Positions 10,289 to 19,614 of a DNA stretch of 44,826 bases are shown in pieces. The stretch is from an uncultured Clostridia bacterium. Lineage in GTDB: Bacteria > Bacillota > Clostridia > Christensenellales > UBA1242. Positions within the stretch are counted from its first letter, which is position 1. Every line of letters starts with the position of its first letter. Below the pieces are notes generated by a model. It made no database searches. It saw only the letters and a list, made by a program, of their open reading frames with translations, and was not told where the DNA came from. The DNA lies in assembly GCA_944377305.1 (NCBI GenBank), contig CALWEL010000011.1:1-44826 (forward strand), read 5' to 3'. A program made the translations under genes and the position numbers.

Positions 10289-11066
10289 TCTTAGGCAAGA
10301 GTTTGCAGACTATGCTGAATATTAATAAAGCACTTCCAAATAAAATATAGTATATATGGTAAGGCAAGATTATACTACTAAATATCAATATTAAACCACA
10401 GAAAAAATAAGACTTTGCTTTTTCAGGCATAAAGAAATTATTTAAAATATCCTTAAATTTTAGTTTGGTAATGTTAACGTTGATGTTGCTATCATTAGGG
10501 AATATTGAATATTTCGAAAAATAGTCAGTATATAATTTTTCTTTGGTTAAAAATAGAATGCTTTTATCTATAAAAATATTTGAATTGATATTTTGATTTA
10601 CGTCTTGACAAATGACATCTATTACATCAAAATCAAGATTTATGATTCCATCAATTAGATTGATCAATTCATTTTCATTGATTCTATCTATATGAGTAGC
10701 GATTAAAACAATATGTTTTTTGTTATCTTTCATATAGGATAAAATCCCATCATTTAATTTTACTTCAGATTCTTTGCTAAAAATTTGGTATAACAAATTT
10801 AATTTTTCTTTTCTTGGAGACAATCTAAATGCTAAAAAACTTTTATTCATTCTCTCTGTATTTTTTTTGTTTAGTTTTACTTTTTCTTGTTTTTTGTTTA
10901 AAAAATAGAACAGTACGAAAATAATGGCAGAACTAAAAATAAGACTTAAAATGAAAGTTGTCCAAAGATCGCGAATGTAAAAATTCAACCAGGCATATAT
11001 GATTAAAAAAATTGACACACTGATAAAGATTTTATCTAATAAATTTACTATTTTGAATTTAGACAT
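10272..11066 (-). CDS. Hypothetical membrane protein
   Basis: An unrecognised protein of 264 residues (276 if it starts at the ATG at 11102). Two hydrophobic segments lie near the N-terminus (IFISVSIFLIIYAWLNF; FILSLIFSSAIIFVLFYF) and two at the C-terminus (YFFCGLILIFSSIILPYHI; YILFGSALLIFSIVCKL). Between them is a soluble domain of about 130 residues with alternating strands and helices (KHIVLIATHID, DFDVIDVICQD). Neither start has a ribosome binding site. It overlaps the cysteine desulfurase tail to tail. No function can be assigned. Confidence 0.65.
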   Translation of the reverse strand: MSKFKIVNLLDKIFISVSIFLIIYAWLNFYIRDLWTTFILSLIFSSAIIFVLFYFLNKKQEKVKLNKKNTERMNKSFLAFRLSPRKEKLNLLYQIFSKESEVKLNDGILSYMKDNKKHIVLIATHIDRINENELINLIDGIINLDFDVIDVICQDVNQNINSNIFIDKSILFLTKEKLYTDYFSKYSIFPNDSNINVNITKLKFKDILNNFFMPEKAKSYFFCGLILIFSSIILPYHIYYILFGSALLIFSIVCKLLPKIKKNK

Positions 11067-11325
11067 ATATAAATGATTGCAAAAAATAATGAATTTATAC
11101 AAAATCTCAGATTTTTTAGTAAATTAATTTAATTTAAATTAAGCTTTGTCAAATAAATTTTTTATTAAGTGGTAGACTAGAAATAATGAGAAGGTTGTAC
11201 GTTTTATATTTAAATATAATCTAAAATTAAAGCATTATAAAGTTAAACAATTAAAACCTTATGATATATATATTATTATTACGCAAAATTATATAATATT
11301 ATTAGATGAAATATCGTTTACATAT

Positions 11326-11355
11326 TTGACAAAAATTGGTTAAATATATTAAAAT
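11326..11355 (+). promoter_or_regulatory. Promoter of the phosphorylase-tsaE-tsaB/rimI operon
   Basis: TTGACA (11326-11331), an 18-base spacer and TAAAAT (11350-11355) form a near-consensus SigA promoter. A start about 7 bases on leaves a leader of about 10 bases holding AGGTGG before the ATG at 11372. It lies downstream of the TTG at 11336, which rules that codon out as the start. Confidence 0.65.
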
Positions 11356-11371
11356 AAAGATAGGTGGATGT

Positions 11372-12640
11372 ATGTTAGAAGATTTTATAATAGAAAAAGC
11401 TAAGGCACACGAATTATCTCAAGAGAATTATTATGAGATTGTGGATTATTTATTAAAAAATGGTGCGGACAAATCTGCAACAAAAATTTTTTTAGCTTTA
11501 GATTCATTTGGTATGAGCAAACGAGAAGTTTTGTATCTTGCGTTAGCGATACGAGATAGTGGTAGGGTGATCAAATATAATCAGCCAATTTTTGAAAAAC
11601 ATTCAACTGGAGGAATCGGAGATAGTTCTAGTTTAGTTTTGATTCCGTTGCTTGCCTGTTTAGGATATAAGGTGATCAAGACTACGGCAAAATCTCTAGT
11701 ATTCACTAATGGTAGTGCGGATAGATTTAAAGCGATACCGAATTTTAGAGTCAAATTGACAGACGAAGAGATCAAGGATGTTTTAGATGAAACCAATGCT
11801 TGTATTTTGTCACATAATGGAGATATTTGTCCTGCTGATAGAATATTGTTTGAGATTATTGAAAAAAATCGACTAGAGTCAAATATCAACTTTTTGACCG
11901 CCTCTATTGTGGCAAAAAAATTGGCAAGTGGGGCTAAACTCGTATTAGTCGATGTTAAGTATGGGCAGGCTGCAATAGTGAAATCTTATTTGAAAGCGAA
12001 GAAAATGGCAAAATTGTTGAAATATCTTTTCTCAAAATGTGACGTTAGATCTATAATTGTGCTTACAAATACGGTGCAAACATTTGGGGAAGGCATAGGA
12101 AATTCGGCAGAAGTAGTGGATGCTTTGAATACTTTACAAGGCAAAAAGGGGCTTTTGCGAGAAGTGTCTTCTAGATTCGCTGTAGAAATGATTACTTCTG
12201 CGAATCCTAAAATTACTAGACAAGATGCCTATGATATGGTATATTCTGCATTAGATAATGGTAGTGCTTATCAAAGATTTTTGGAGATTGTTCATTGTCA
12301 AGGAGGAGATGAGAAGATATTGGAAGAAGCGAAGCTTTTTAAACCGTACAAGTCCGTAAACTTTATTTCAGATAGAGACGGCTATATTGGATCAATCAAT
12401 TCATTGCTACTAGGAGAACTAGTGCGCAGACTATGTTCGATATCTCACGATGACAATCTTGGAATTGTGTTGAGGGTTAAAATTGGAGATTATGTGAGAA
12501 AGGGGGATATTATTCTTTCATATTATTATAAAAATGATGAGGATTTGAATAGATATAAGAAAGCTATTTTGGGTTGTATTGGTATTACGGACAAAAAAAT
12601 AAAACCAGTGAATCCGATCAAGAAGGTTATTAAGGGATGA
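11372..12640 (+). CDS. Divergent pyrimidine-nucleoside phosphorylase homologue
   Basis: A 422-residue member of the thymidine/pyrimidine phosphorylase family (helical N-domain, central glycosyltransferase-type domain, C-terminal PyNP domain). The phosphate-site motif KHSTGGIGD is intact, as are the Ser and Lys of TASIVAKK. Other sites have changed. The SGRGLGHTGGT-type motif reads TAKSLVFTNGS, replacing the active-site His by Phe. The Arg that holds the pyrimidine base (upstream of ASI..KK) is Ile. DVKTGxGAF reads DVKYGQAAI. The ATG at 11372 is preferred (AGGTGG, promoter just upstream). It overlaps tsaE by 4 bp and heads a three-gene operon. Family is clear; ordinary thymidine/uridine phosphorolysis is doubtful, and another substrate or a non-catalytic role is possible. 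Confidence 0.8.
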   Translation: MLEDFIIEKAKAHELSQENYYEIVDYLLKNGADKSATKIFLALDSFGMSKREVLYLALAIRDSGRVIKYNQPIFEKHSTGGIGDSSSLVLIPLLACLGYKVIKTTAKSLVFTNGSADRFKAIPNFRVKLTDEEIKDVLDETNACILSHNGDICPADRILFEIIEKNRLESNINFLTASIVAKKLASGAKLVLVDVKYGQAAIVKSYLKAKKMAKLLKYLFSKCDVRSIIVLTNTVQTFGEGIGNSAEVVDALNTLQGKKGLLREVSSRFAVEMITSANPKITRQDAYDMVYSALDNGSAYQRFLEIVHCQGGDEKILEEAKLFKPYKSVNFISDRDGYIGSINSLLLGELVRRLCSISHDDNLGIVLRVKIGDYVRKGDIILSYYYKNDEDLNRYKKAILGCIGITDKKIKPVNPIKKVIKG

Positions 12641-13053
12641 AATATATAGTGAAATCAAAGATTGAAACTCGGGCTCTAGCGGAAAAATTTGCGTCTAAAT
12701 TAAAAAATGGCGATATCGTTTGCTTGAATGGAGATTTGGGAGCGGGAAAGACAACTTTTACACAATTCGTTTTTTCGGCACTTGGAGTTAAAGACTCTGT
12801 TAACAGCCCGACTTTTTCAATTTTAAAAATTTATCAAGGGGATAAATTTAAATTGAATCATTTTGATACATATAGAATAACGGTTGAAGAAGCAATAGAG
12901 GCGGGGTTTGACGAAATATTGGAAGATCAGAATGGTATTACATTTATTGAATGGAGTGAAAATATTTCATCATTAATACCTAGCAAACATATAGATGTCA
13001 ACATCAAGATGATAGATGAAAATAGTAGAGAATTTGAAATCAAATATGAATAG
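12637..13053 (+). CDS. tsaE: TsaE, ATPase of tRNA t6A synthesis
   Basis: A 138-residue P-loop ATPase that works with TsaB and TsaD to make threonylcarbamoyl-adenosine at tRNA position 37. The Walker A motif GDLGAGKTT (32-40) is followed by SPTFSILKIY, HFDTYRI and FIEWSENI, all typical of the family. It overlaps the gene before (ATGA) and the tsaB-rimI gene after it. No tsaD or tsaC lies in the window. Confidence 0.95.
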   Translation: MKYIVKSKIETRALAEKFASKLKNGDIVCLNGDLGAGKTTFTQFVFSALGVKDSVNSPTFSILKIYQGDKFKLNHFDTYRITVEEAIEAGFDEILEDQNGITFIEWSENISSLIPSKHIDVNIKMIDENSREFEIKYE

Positions 13054-14101
13054 ATTGGTGATTAATACAGTTAATGACGAGTTGGAGATTGTGCTAAGTA
13101 TTGGGGACAATGTCTTTTTCAAATCCGAAAAATCAAAATTGCATCATAATGAAACAATGCTTCCATTATTGGATGAATTGCTGAGAATTCATAAGATAAA
13201 GTTGAAGGATATAGATCAATTGGGCGTAGTAGTGGGACCGGGGTCATTCACAGGTATTAGAGTGGGCATTGCTACAATAAAAGCATTTCGAGATAGTTTA
13301 GGAATTGATGCCAAAGGTATAAACAATTTAGATTATTTATATTATCTTGCAAAATCGCAAAACGATAAAATTGATACTGTTGCGATAAAAGGGAGTCGTG
13401 ATAGTTATTTCGTAGCACGCTTTATAAATGGAGTGCTTTATAAATATGAACGCAATCTTTCATTAGAAGAATTGAAGCAAATAACTAAAGGAAAAGAAAT
13501 TGCAAGTTTTACATTAGATGATGACATAAAGTCATTTGCGGTAAAGTTTGATCCAAAAATTCTACTAAAATGTTTAGATGAGTCTACTGATAGAAACTTA
13601 ATTCCTGTATACTATCAACTCTCTCAAGCAGAAAATGAAAAATTGAAGAAAAAAAGTTTAGACATTGTTTCCCCAACGGTTGAAGAATTAGATATTCTTT
13701 CCAAAATCGAGAAAGCATCAATTAAATACAATTCGCTCGAGCTGAAAGACTTTTTAAAAATGTATAATGATTCAAACTATCAATTAAGGGTTGCCAAACT
13801 AGACGGAGAGATTGTAGGGTTTATTTTAATTCAGATTACTGATGAACTCAATATTACAAGCTTGGCGGTGAAGAAAGAATTTCGGAATTTTGGAGTGGGC
13901 ACGGCATTGTTGAAATGGGCTGAAAATTTTGCATTATTAAAAAAATTGAATGTATTAAGTTTGGAAGTTAATAGCAAGAATTTGACAGCCTATTTGTTAT
14001 ATGAAAAATTTGGCTTTGAAAAAAGAAGAGTAAGAAAAAAATATTATTCAGATGGAAATGATTGTTTTGAAATGACAAAAAATTTAAAGTTGATGAATTA
14101 G
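13046..14101 (+). CDS. tsaB: TsaB-RimI fusion protein
   Basis: A 351-residue two-domain protein. The N-terminal part (about 1-205) is TsaB, the non-catalytic partner of TsaD in t6A synthesis, with VVVGPGSFTGIRVG around residues 61-75. The C-terminal part (about 225-351) is a GNAT acetyltransferase of the RimI type, which acetylates the N-terminus of ribosomal protein S18: acetyl-CoA loop FRNFGVGTALL, then LEVNSKN and LLYEKFGFEKRR. The ATG at 13046, overlapping tsaE by 8 bp, is preferred over the ATG at 13016, which would lie 38 bases inside tsaE. tsaB and rimI are often neighbours and such fusions are known in Firmicutes. The stop codon lies inside the terminator hairpin. Confidence 0.92.
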   Translation: MNRLVINTVNDELEIVLSIGDNVFFKSEKSKLHHNETMLPLLDELLRIHKIKLKDIDQLGVVVGPGSFTGIRVGIATIKAFRDSLGIDAKGINNLDYLYYLAKSQNDKIDTVAIKGSRDSYFVARFINGVLYKYERNLSLEELKQITKGKEIASFTLDDDIKSFAVKFDPKILLKCLDESTDRNLIPVYYQLSQAENEKLKKKSLDIVSPTVEELDILSKIEKASIKYNSLELKDFLKMYNDSNYQLRVAKLDGEIVGFILIQITDELNITSLAVKKEFRNFGVGTALLKWAENFALLKKLNVLSLEVNSKNLTAYLLYEKFGFEKRRVRKKYYSDGNDCFEMTKNLKLMN

Positions 14102-14123
14102 CGATTTAATTGCTAATTTTTTT
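14097..14123 (+). terminator. Intrinsic terminator of the tsaE-tsaB/rimI operon
   Basis: ATTAGC / GCTAAT stem, extended by a G-T pair and ATT/AAT, followed by seven T residues. The TAG stop codon of the fusion gene is part of the stem. Confidence 0.8.
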
Positions 14124-14257
14124 ATATATAAGCTAAAATGCAAGTAAACGATATATAATTTTGATCCTGCATCTTAATTATTGATATTGCCAAAAATAAA
14201 TAAATTATTTTAAAAATTAAGAGAATTTGTTACTTTTTTTATTTTTTTTGAACAATA

Positions 14258-15760
14258 TCAATTATAATCATCAGGCAGATCATTTAATAGCAATATATTG
14301 TCTCCTTGCTTTAATAATTTGAAATATTTGCGAGCATCGTTAAGCGAATTTGCTAATATTATTTTACAATTTGTTTTTTCAGAACTAGCACCATTTTTTA
14401 TAGCGCTTTTATTGTGTTTTCCTACAATGATTAGATAATCAAATTTTGCACACATTTGACCCAACCTAAAGTTTATATTGTATTCACTTTTGCCTACTTC
14501 AATTATGCCAGGAGTGACCACCATCTTTTTATTTTCAAACTGACTTAGTACGTGAGTTGATTCTTTCGCGCTAGCAAGAGAACAATTATAACTATCATCC
14601 AAAATGTTTAAATGAGTTTTGATTAATTCTAAACGATGAGGAATATAGTTCAAATTTTTCATACATTTTATCAGGGCGTTTGAATTTATGCCCAAATTTA
14701 TAGCTAGGGCAAAAGCAAGCAAAATGTTAGTCACATTATGTCGTCCTAAAAGTCTAGTATTTGCTTCATATTCTTGATTGTTAATATGAATTGTAAAATA
14801 AGTTTTAAAATCTTTTATTTTTATATTTGTCGCATATATATCGGCTTTAGAATAGATGGAAGTGGAGACCTTTAGAGTCGGTTTTTCGAAATAAGATCGA
14901 TACACAAAAAGATTATCTATATTGTATATACATAAATCGGTTTTTAAGAATTCGCTTAATTCGTTCTTTGTGCGGTAAACATTTTCAATAGAGCGAAAAG
15001 ATTCTAAATGCTGAGGTGCAATAAGTGTGATAATGCCATAATCGGCTCCGTATATTGAACATAATTTTTTGATATCGCCCTTTTTTCTCGCGCCATATTC
15101 CAAGATTAAAAAATCATATTTATCAATATCATTTTCATTTACAAATTTTGCAATTCCTAGCGGAGTATTAAAACTCTTTGGGGTGGCTAAAATTTTGTAT
15201 TTAATTTTTAAAAATTGATTTAATATTTGTTTGACAGATGTCTTTCCGTTGCTACCAGTAATGGCTATAATCTTTACTTGAGATAGTTTGATTTTTTCGC
15301 TAGCCTTTTTTATAAAATTATTATTTTTAATTCTGTCATATAAATTCATAAAATTTGAAATCACGGGTGCAACTACTAGGAAGATGCTTGCTAGTGAAGG
15401 ATAATATTTTATAGGCGAAAGTAGTACTAAAAATATTATTGAAATTATATATAATCTGATTATTTTTTTTGTATATTTTATAGGAGTTTTTGAGCTGTTA
15501 AAACTAAAATGATATAATGAATTAATTATTAATATTATTAAATTTATGGATAATAAACTAATTAAATTTTTGAAAATTAATTGAAAAATTAATAAAATTA
15601 TGCAAAAAATATGGTAAAAAATGCGTTTTTTCAAAAAAAATCTAAAATATCTTTTCGAATTATAATCTCTCAATTGATATATATGTAAATAATTTTCAAT
15701 AAATATTGAATTTGAAAATAATGTTAAAAAATTTAAAATATAAATGATTATTATTGACAT
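14258..15760 (-). CDS. Membrane-anchored MurF-like Mur ligase
   Basis: A 500-residue protein. Residues 1-145 hold about five hydrophobic membrane segments where soluble MurF has its substrate-binding domain. Residues 160-500 are a Mur ligase: ATP loop ITGSNGKTS (167-175), Mg-site LEYGARKKGD (Glu221), APQHLESF (His251), YRTKNEL, and later GRHNVTN and DDSYNCS. These match MurF, which joins D-Ala-D-Ala to the UDP-MurNAc tripeptide. The D-Ala-D-Ala ligase gene lies two genes away, which fits. It overlaps the upstream hydrolase gene by 10 bp and lacks its own clear binding site, suggesting coupled translation. It could be the cell's MurF or a second ligase with a specialised role; the membrane domain is unusual. 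Confidence 0.82.
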   Translation of the reverse strand: MSIIIIYILNFLTLFSNSIFIENYLHIYQLRDYNSKRYFRFFLKKRIFYHIFCIILLIFQLIFKNLISLLSINLIILIINSLYHFSFNSSKTPIKYTKKIIRLYIISIIFLVLLSPIKYYPSLASIFLVVAPVISNFMNLYDRIKNNNFIKKASEKIKLSQVKIIAITGSNGKTSVKQILNQFLKIKYKILATPKSFNTPLGIAKFVNENDIDKYDFLILEYGARKKGDIKKLCSIYGADYGIITLIAPQHLESFRSIENVYRTKNELSEFLKTDLCIYNIDNLFVYRSYFEKPTLKVSTSIYSKADIYATNIKIKDFKTYFTIHINNQEYEANTRLLGRHNVTNILLAFALAINLGINSNALIKCMKNLNYIPHRLELIKTHLNILDDSYNCSLASAKESTHVLSQFENKKMVVTPGIIEVGKSEYNINFRLGQMCAKFDYLIIVGKHNKSAIKNGASSEKTNCKIILANSLNDARKYFKLLKQGDNILLLNDLPDDYN

Positions 15761-16458
15761 AAAAATTCTATTATTGAGTTATTAAACAATGCGCTTTCAT
15801 TTAAATATGCAAAATGATCTGAATTGACAGAAATTAATTTAGCCTTGTTTTTTCTCTGAATATATTTTGCGAATTTGTATTTTGTGGCTTTGTCTCGTTT
15901 GCCCCAAAATAGAAGCATAGGACAGGTGAATTTTATAAAATTTTTTGTATTTGTATTTACTATGTTTTTAAATGTAGTTTTGTTCGTATCATTTAAATTT
16001 TTATATTCTGAACTCACGATTTTATCATATAAATATTCGAATTTATTTTGTTTTAAAAGTAGGCTATTGTTTTCATTTTCTATTTTTTTGTATAAGTTTA
16101 TTTTTTTAATTCCCGCACCTGCTGTAACTACGATTTTATCAATAGTCACAAATTCTTTTAAAATAGATGCAACTCGAAATCCGAAACTATGACAAATTAT
16201 AATTATTGATTTGATATTATGCATTTTTAAAATATTCATTATTAATTTTGTATAGTCCATCAAAGTCCAAGTTTCATTGGTTGGTTGTACTGTCGGCATT
16301 GTAACGTTTAGTAAATTAAAATTATTAGTTAGTAATTTTTGACTAGATAAAAATGAATCTTTATTTCCTCCCCAGCCGTGTAGAAACAAAATAGTGTTTT
16401 TCTTTTGATTGAAACAAAAATCATAGTTGATAATCTCTTGTTTGAAAATAAAATTCAT
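15751..16458 (-). CDS. Alpha/beta hydrolase
   Basis: A 235-residue single-domain alpha/beta hydrolase: the oxyanion region LFLHGWGG, nucleophile elbow ICHSFGF, acid FWGKRDKATKY and a C-terminal histidine in NSDHFAYL make a complete Ser-Asp-His triad. The ATG at 16458 is chosen because the longer frame back to 16608 would run antisense through the start of ddl and adds a sequence unlike the family. It is transcribed with the MurF-like gene and divergent from ddl. A cell-wall-related esterase or amidase role is suggested by context only. Confidence 0.8.
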   Translation of the reverse strand: MNFIFKQEIINYDFCFNQKKNTILFLHGWGGNKDSFLSSQKLLTNNFNLLNVTMPTVQPTNETWTLMDYTKLIMNILKMHNIKSIIIICHSFGFRVASILKEFVTIDKIVVTAGAGIKKINLYKKIENENNSLLLKQNKFEYLYDKIVSSEYKNLNDTNKTTFKNIVNTNTKNFIKFTCPMLLFWGKRDKATKYKFAKYIQRKNKAKLISVNSDHFAYLNESALFNNSIIEFLCQ

Positions 16459-16507
16459 ATTAGTATTTATGCAAACAATTTTTTTTGTTTCATCATAAAT
16501 AAAATAT

Positions 16508-17584
16508 ATGGAAAGATTATGTGTAATTTTTGGAGGAGCTAGTTGTGAGCACGACATATCTATAATCACGGGTATGCAACTATGTAAAAATTTAGAATCA
16601 AAATACAAATTGGAAAAAATTTATCTCGGGTTGGACAATAACTTTTATTTGGCTACAGATGTTAAAGATATTGATTTTTTCCAGAACAAATCAAAAATGA
16701 AACTAAAACAAATAATTTTATATAATGGTGCGTTATATATAAAAAATATTTTTTTCAAAAAATATTGTGATATTGTAGCAATTATAAATTGTTGCCACGG
16801 TGGTGTGGGTGAAAATGGAGATTTGTATAGTTTTTTTGCAATTAACAAAATACGTTCGACTGGGGCGGATAGTTTGGCTTCGCATATAGCTATGGATAAA
16901 GATCTTGCGAAAACTTTGCTTAAAGACATTGTGCCCACAGTAAAAGGCATCAAAATAAATAAGGAAAATTATGAAAAGTCCATAAAGGACGTAAAAGAAC
17001 ATTTTACTTCAGATTTGATAGCAAAGCCAAATTCATTAGGCTCAAGTATAGGGGTAAAGGTTGTAGATAAAACAAATTTTATCGAACAGCTTGATGCAAT
17101 TTTAGCCATAGATGATTCGGCACTTATAGAGGAGAGAGTAGTAGATAAAATAGAATACAATCAGGCGTGTATTTTAAATAATGGTGAATTAATTTTGAGC
17201 GCGATTGAACAACCTATTTCAAAAGATAAATTTTTATCTTTCGATGAAAAATATATTTTTTCAAACAAATCCAAAGGACAGGATCGTATAATTCCAGCAA
17301 AAATTAGCAAAACTTTAAAAAGTGAAATCAATTTATGTACGAAAAAAATTTACAAAGCTCTCAATATGCGAGGCGTAGTGCGTATTGATTACATTTATGA
17401 TGTGAAAAATAAAATTTTATACTTCAATGAGATAAACACAATACCTGGCAGTATGGCATTTTATCTATTTGAACCTGTGGGCATAGATTATATAACTTTG
17501 GTAGAAAAATTGATTGCAAATATAGGAGATGAAAAAAAATATTCATATTTTGACAGCAGTGTACTTTCAAAAAAAATGCATTAA
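16508..17584 (+). CDS. ddl: D-alanine--D-alanine ligase
   Basis: A 358-residue ATP-grasp enzyme that makes D-Ala-D-Ala for peptidoglycan. Family marks are FGGASCEHDIS at the N-terminus, NCCHGGVGENGD, AKPNSLGSSIGV, then MRGVVRIDY and the metal/ATP site FNEINTIPGSMA. The product is the substrate of MurF, whose homologue is encoded two genes away on the other strand. No Shine-Dalgarno sequence precedes the ATG, and only about 50 bp separate it from the divergent hydrolase gene. Confidence 0.95.
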   Translation: MERLCVIFGGASCEHDISIITGMQLCKNLESKYKLEKIYLGLDNNFYLATDVKDIDFFQNKSKMKLKQIILYNGALYIKNIFFKKYCDIVAIINCCHGGVGENGDLYSFFAINKIRSTGADSLASHIAMDKDLAKTLLKDIVPTVKGIKINKENYEKSIKDVKEHFTSDLIAKPNSLGSSIGVKVVDKTNFIEQLDAILAIDDSALIEERVVDKIEYNQACILNNGELILSAIEQPISKDKFLSFDEKYIFSNKSKGQDRIIPAKISKTLKSEINLCTKKIYKALNMRGVVRIDYIYDVKNKILYFNEINTIPGSMAFYLFEPVGIDYITLVEKLIANIGDEKKYSYFDSSVLSKKMH

Positions 17585-17610
17585 TTTCAATTTTATTGCA
17601 TTAATTTCAA
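17577..17610 (+). repeat. 14-bp direct repeat at the parE promoter
   Basis: TGCATTAATTTCAA occurs at 17577-17590 and again at 17597-17610, a 20-bp period (about two helical turns). The second copy contains most of the -35 box. It could be an operator pair or a simple duplication. Confidence 0.6.
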
Positions 17611-17624
17611 AATTTTGGTATAAT
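17596..17624 (+). promoter_or_regulatory. Promoter of parE-parC
   Basis: TTGCAT (17596-17601), a 17-base spacer and TATAAT (17619-17624), a strong SigA-type promoter about 35 bases before the start codon. Confidence 0.7.
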
Positions 17625-17664
17625 TAGTACAATTCTATAAAAACTTAAAAAAAGGGGAATGATT

Positions 17665-19614
17665 GTGGCTAGTTATGATTCAAAAGATTTAATTGTTTTA
17701 GAGGGCTTGGATGCAGTGCGTATGCGTCCAGGTATGTATATTGGTACAACTGGACCAAAAGGACTACATCATCTTTTATGGGAAATAATCGACAATGCGA
17801 TTGACGAAGTCGCCAATGGTTATGGAAACAAAGTGGAAGTAGTATTACATAAAGATGGTACCGCCTCTGTACAAGATAATGGTAGAGGAATACCTGTTAG
17901 TCCGCATCCAAAACTGAAAATTAGTGGTGTCGAAGTGGTATTTACGCAATTGCACGCGGGCGGAAAATTCAGTGATCATAATTACAAATACTCAGGAGGC
18001 TTGCACGGTGTAGGTGCATCGGTAACTAATGCATTGAGTAGATATCTTGAAGTGACTGTATATAAGGATGGGAAAAAATATTTCGCACGTTTTGAATCTG
18101 TAGAAAAAAATGGCAAGATTCACAGCGGAATACCGGTGATTCATCTAAAAGCTATTGGAAATACGACCTTAAAAGGTACATACGTGCGTTTTTTGCCAGA
18201 TGATAGGGTTTTCAAAGATATAAGCTTTGATTTTGACACGGTCTATGAACGATTGAAAGAGACTGCTTTTTTAAACAAAGGTGTGTATATTGAATTGATA
18301 GATGAACGCACGAATAGGAAGGAAACTCTATGCTATGAAGGAGGAATTCGAGATTATGTCACAAGTCTTACAATGGATCGAAGACCTTTGTTTGTGCCAC
18401 CAATATATATAGAAAATGAAATTGAAGATACTTATGTTTCGCTTGCAATGCAATATGTAGATAATTATACTGAAAGCATATTTAGTTATGTCAATAACAT
18501 CCCTACTCCAGAGGGAGGGACGCACGAGGTAGGATTCAAAACGGCTTTAACTAAAGCATTGAACGATTTTGCAAAAAAACACGGATTAGTAAAAGATAAA
18601 GATGTTCCATTCATAGGAGATGACTTTAGAGAAGGATTGGTGGCGGTGCTATCAATTAAAATGAAGAATGTGCAGTTTGAGGGACAAACCAAGACCAAAC
18701 TAGGCAATGTAGAAGCCCGTTCGCGAGTGGAAACAATTTGCACACAAGGATTAAATGAATTTTTTGCTAGCAAGAAAAATGAGAGTGTCGGTACGATCAT
18801 AATAGAAAAAGCTAAAGGTGCTGCGCGCACTCGTGCAGCTGCAAAACGAGCCAAAGATTTGACTCGTGCAAAGAATTCAATTGAAGGAAGTATGCTCATT
18901 GGAAAACTTGCAAATTGTACGAGCAAAAATCCTGAGATTAATGAAGTTTTTATAGTAGAGGGAGATTCCGCAGGAGGAACGGCAAAACAGGGTAGAGACA
19001 GATACTATCAGGCAATACTTCCGCTTAGAGGTAAACCATTAAATAGTGAGAAAAAGCGAATAGATCAAGTGCTGGCGAATGAAGAGATTCGTACTATTAT
19101 CGGAGCTATCGGGACAGGCATAGGAGAAGATTTCAAACTAGAAAATTTAAAATATAACAAAATTATTATACTTAGTGACGCAGATCAAGATGGTATGCAT
19201 ATTAGATGCATATTGCTCACTTTCTTTTTCCGATATATGCGTCCGCTCATCACAAATGGCAATATTTATGTAGGTATGCCTCCATTATATAAAGTTAAGA
19301 CCAAAGATAGAGAATGGTACTGTTATACGGATGAAGAACTTGAAGCTGTCACTGCGAACATTAAAAATTATACATTGCAAAGATACAAAGGTTTGGGAGA
19401 GATGAGTGCGGAGCAACTTTGGTCCACTACTATGGATCCAGCAAGGCGTAGTATGATACGAGTAACTGTTGAGGATGCTGTCCTTGCGGACAAAGAGATA
19501 TCAATGTGGATGGGAGATGACGTTGGACCGAGAAAGGATTATATAAATAAGAATGCAAACTTTAATAAACTTGACAACTTTGAAAATTTTGAGAAGAAAA
19601 AGGAGAACGAATGA
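17665..19614 (+). CDS. parE: Type IIA topoisomerase subunit B (ParE, possibly GyrB)
   Basis: An ATPase subunit of about 649 residues: GHKL domain ([42 protein letters not shown]), transducer with QTKTKLG, and Toprim domain ([25 protein letters not shown]). The GTG at 17665 is preferred over the ATG at 17659 because AAGGGG lies 7 bases before GTG but only one base before ATG. It overlaps the A-subunit gene by 4 bp. ParE is favoured over GyrB because the partner lacks a GyrA box and no dnaN/recF lies nearby. If this is the only pair in the genome it must also act as gyrase. Confidence 0.85.
   Translation: MASYDSKDLIVLEGLDAVRMRPGMYIGTTGPKGLHHLLWEIIDNAIDEVANGYGNKVEVVLHKDGTASVQDNGRGIPVSPHPKLKISGVEVVFTQLHAGGKFSDHNYKYSGGLHGVGASVTNALSRYLEVTVYKDGKKYFARFESVEKNGKIHSGIPVIHLKAIGNTTLKGTYVRFLPDDRVFKDISFDFDTVYERLKETAFLNKGVYIELIDERTNRKETLCYEGGIRDYVTSLTMDRRPLFVPPIYIENEIEDTYVSLAMQYVDNYTESIFSYVNNIPTPEGGTHEVGFKTALTKALNDFAKKHGLVKDKDVPFIGDDFREGLVAVLSIKMKNVQFEGQTKTKLGNVEARSRVETICTQGLNEFFASKKNESVGTIIIEKAKGAARTRAAAKRAKDLTRAKNSIEGSMLIGKLANCTSKNPEINEVFIVEGDSAGGTAKQGRDRYYQAILPLRGKPLNSEKKRIDQVLANEEIRTIIGAIGTGIGEDFKLENLKYNKIIILSDADQDGMHIRCILLTFFFRYMRPLITNGNIYVGMPPLYKVKTKDREWYCYTDEELEAVTANIKNYTLQRYKGLGEMSAEQLWSTTMDPARRSMIRVTVEDAVLADKEISMWMGDDVGPRKDYINKNANFNKLDNFENFEKKKENE

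Noticed and set aside
11336..11371. TTG start 36 bases before the phosphorylase ATG
   Set aside because: It lies upstream of the -10 box; the ATG at 11372 has AGGTGG and suits family length.
16459..16608. N-terminal extension of the alpha/beta hydrolase
   Set aside because: It would run antisense through the ddl start and adds sequence not found in the family.
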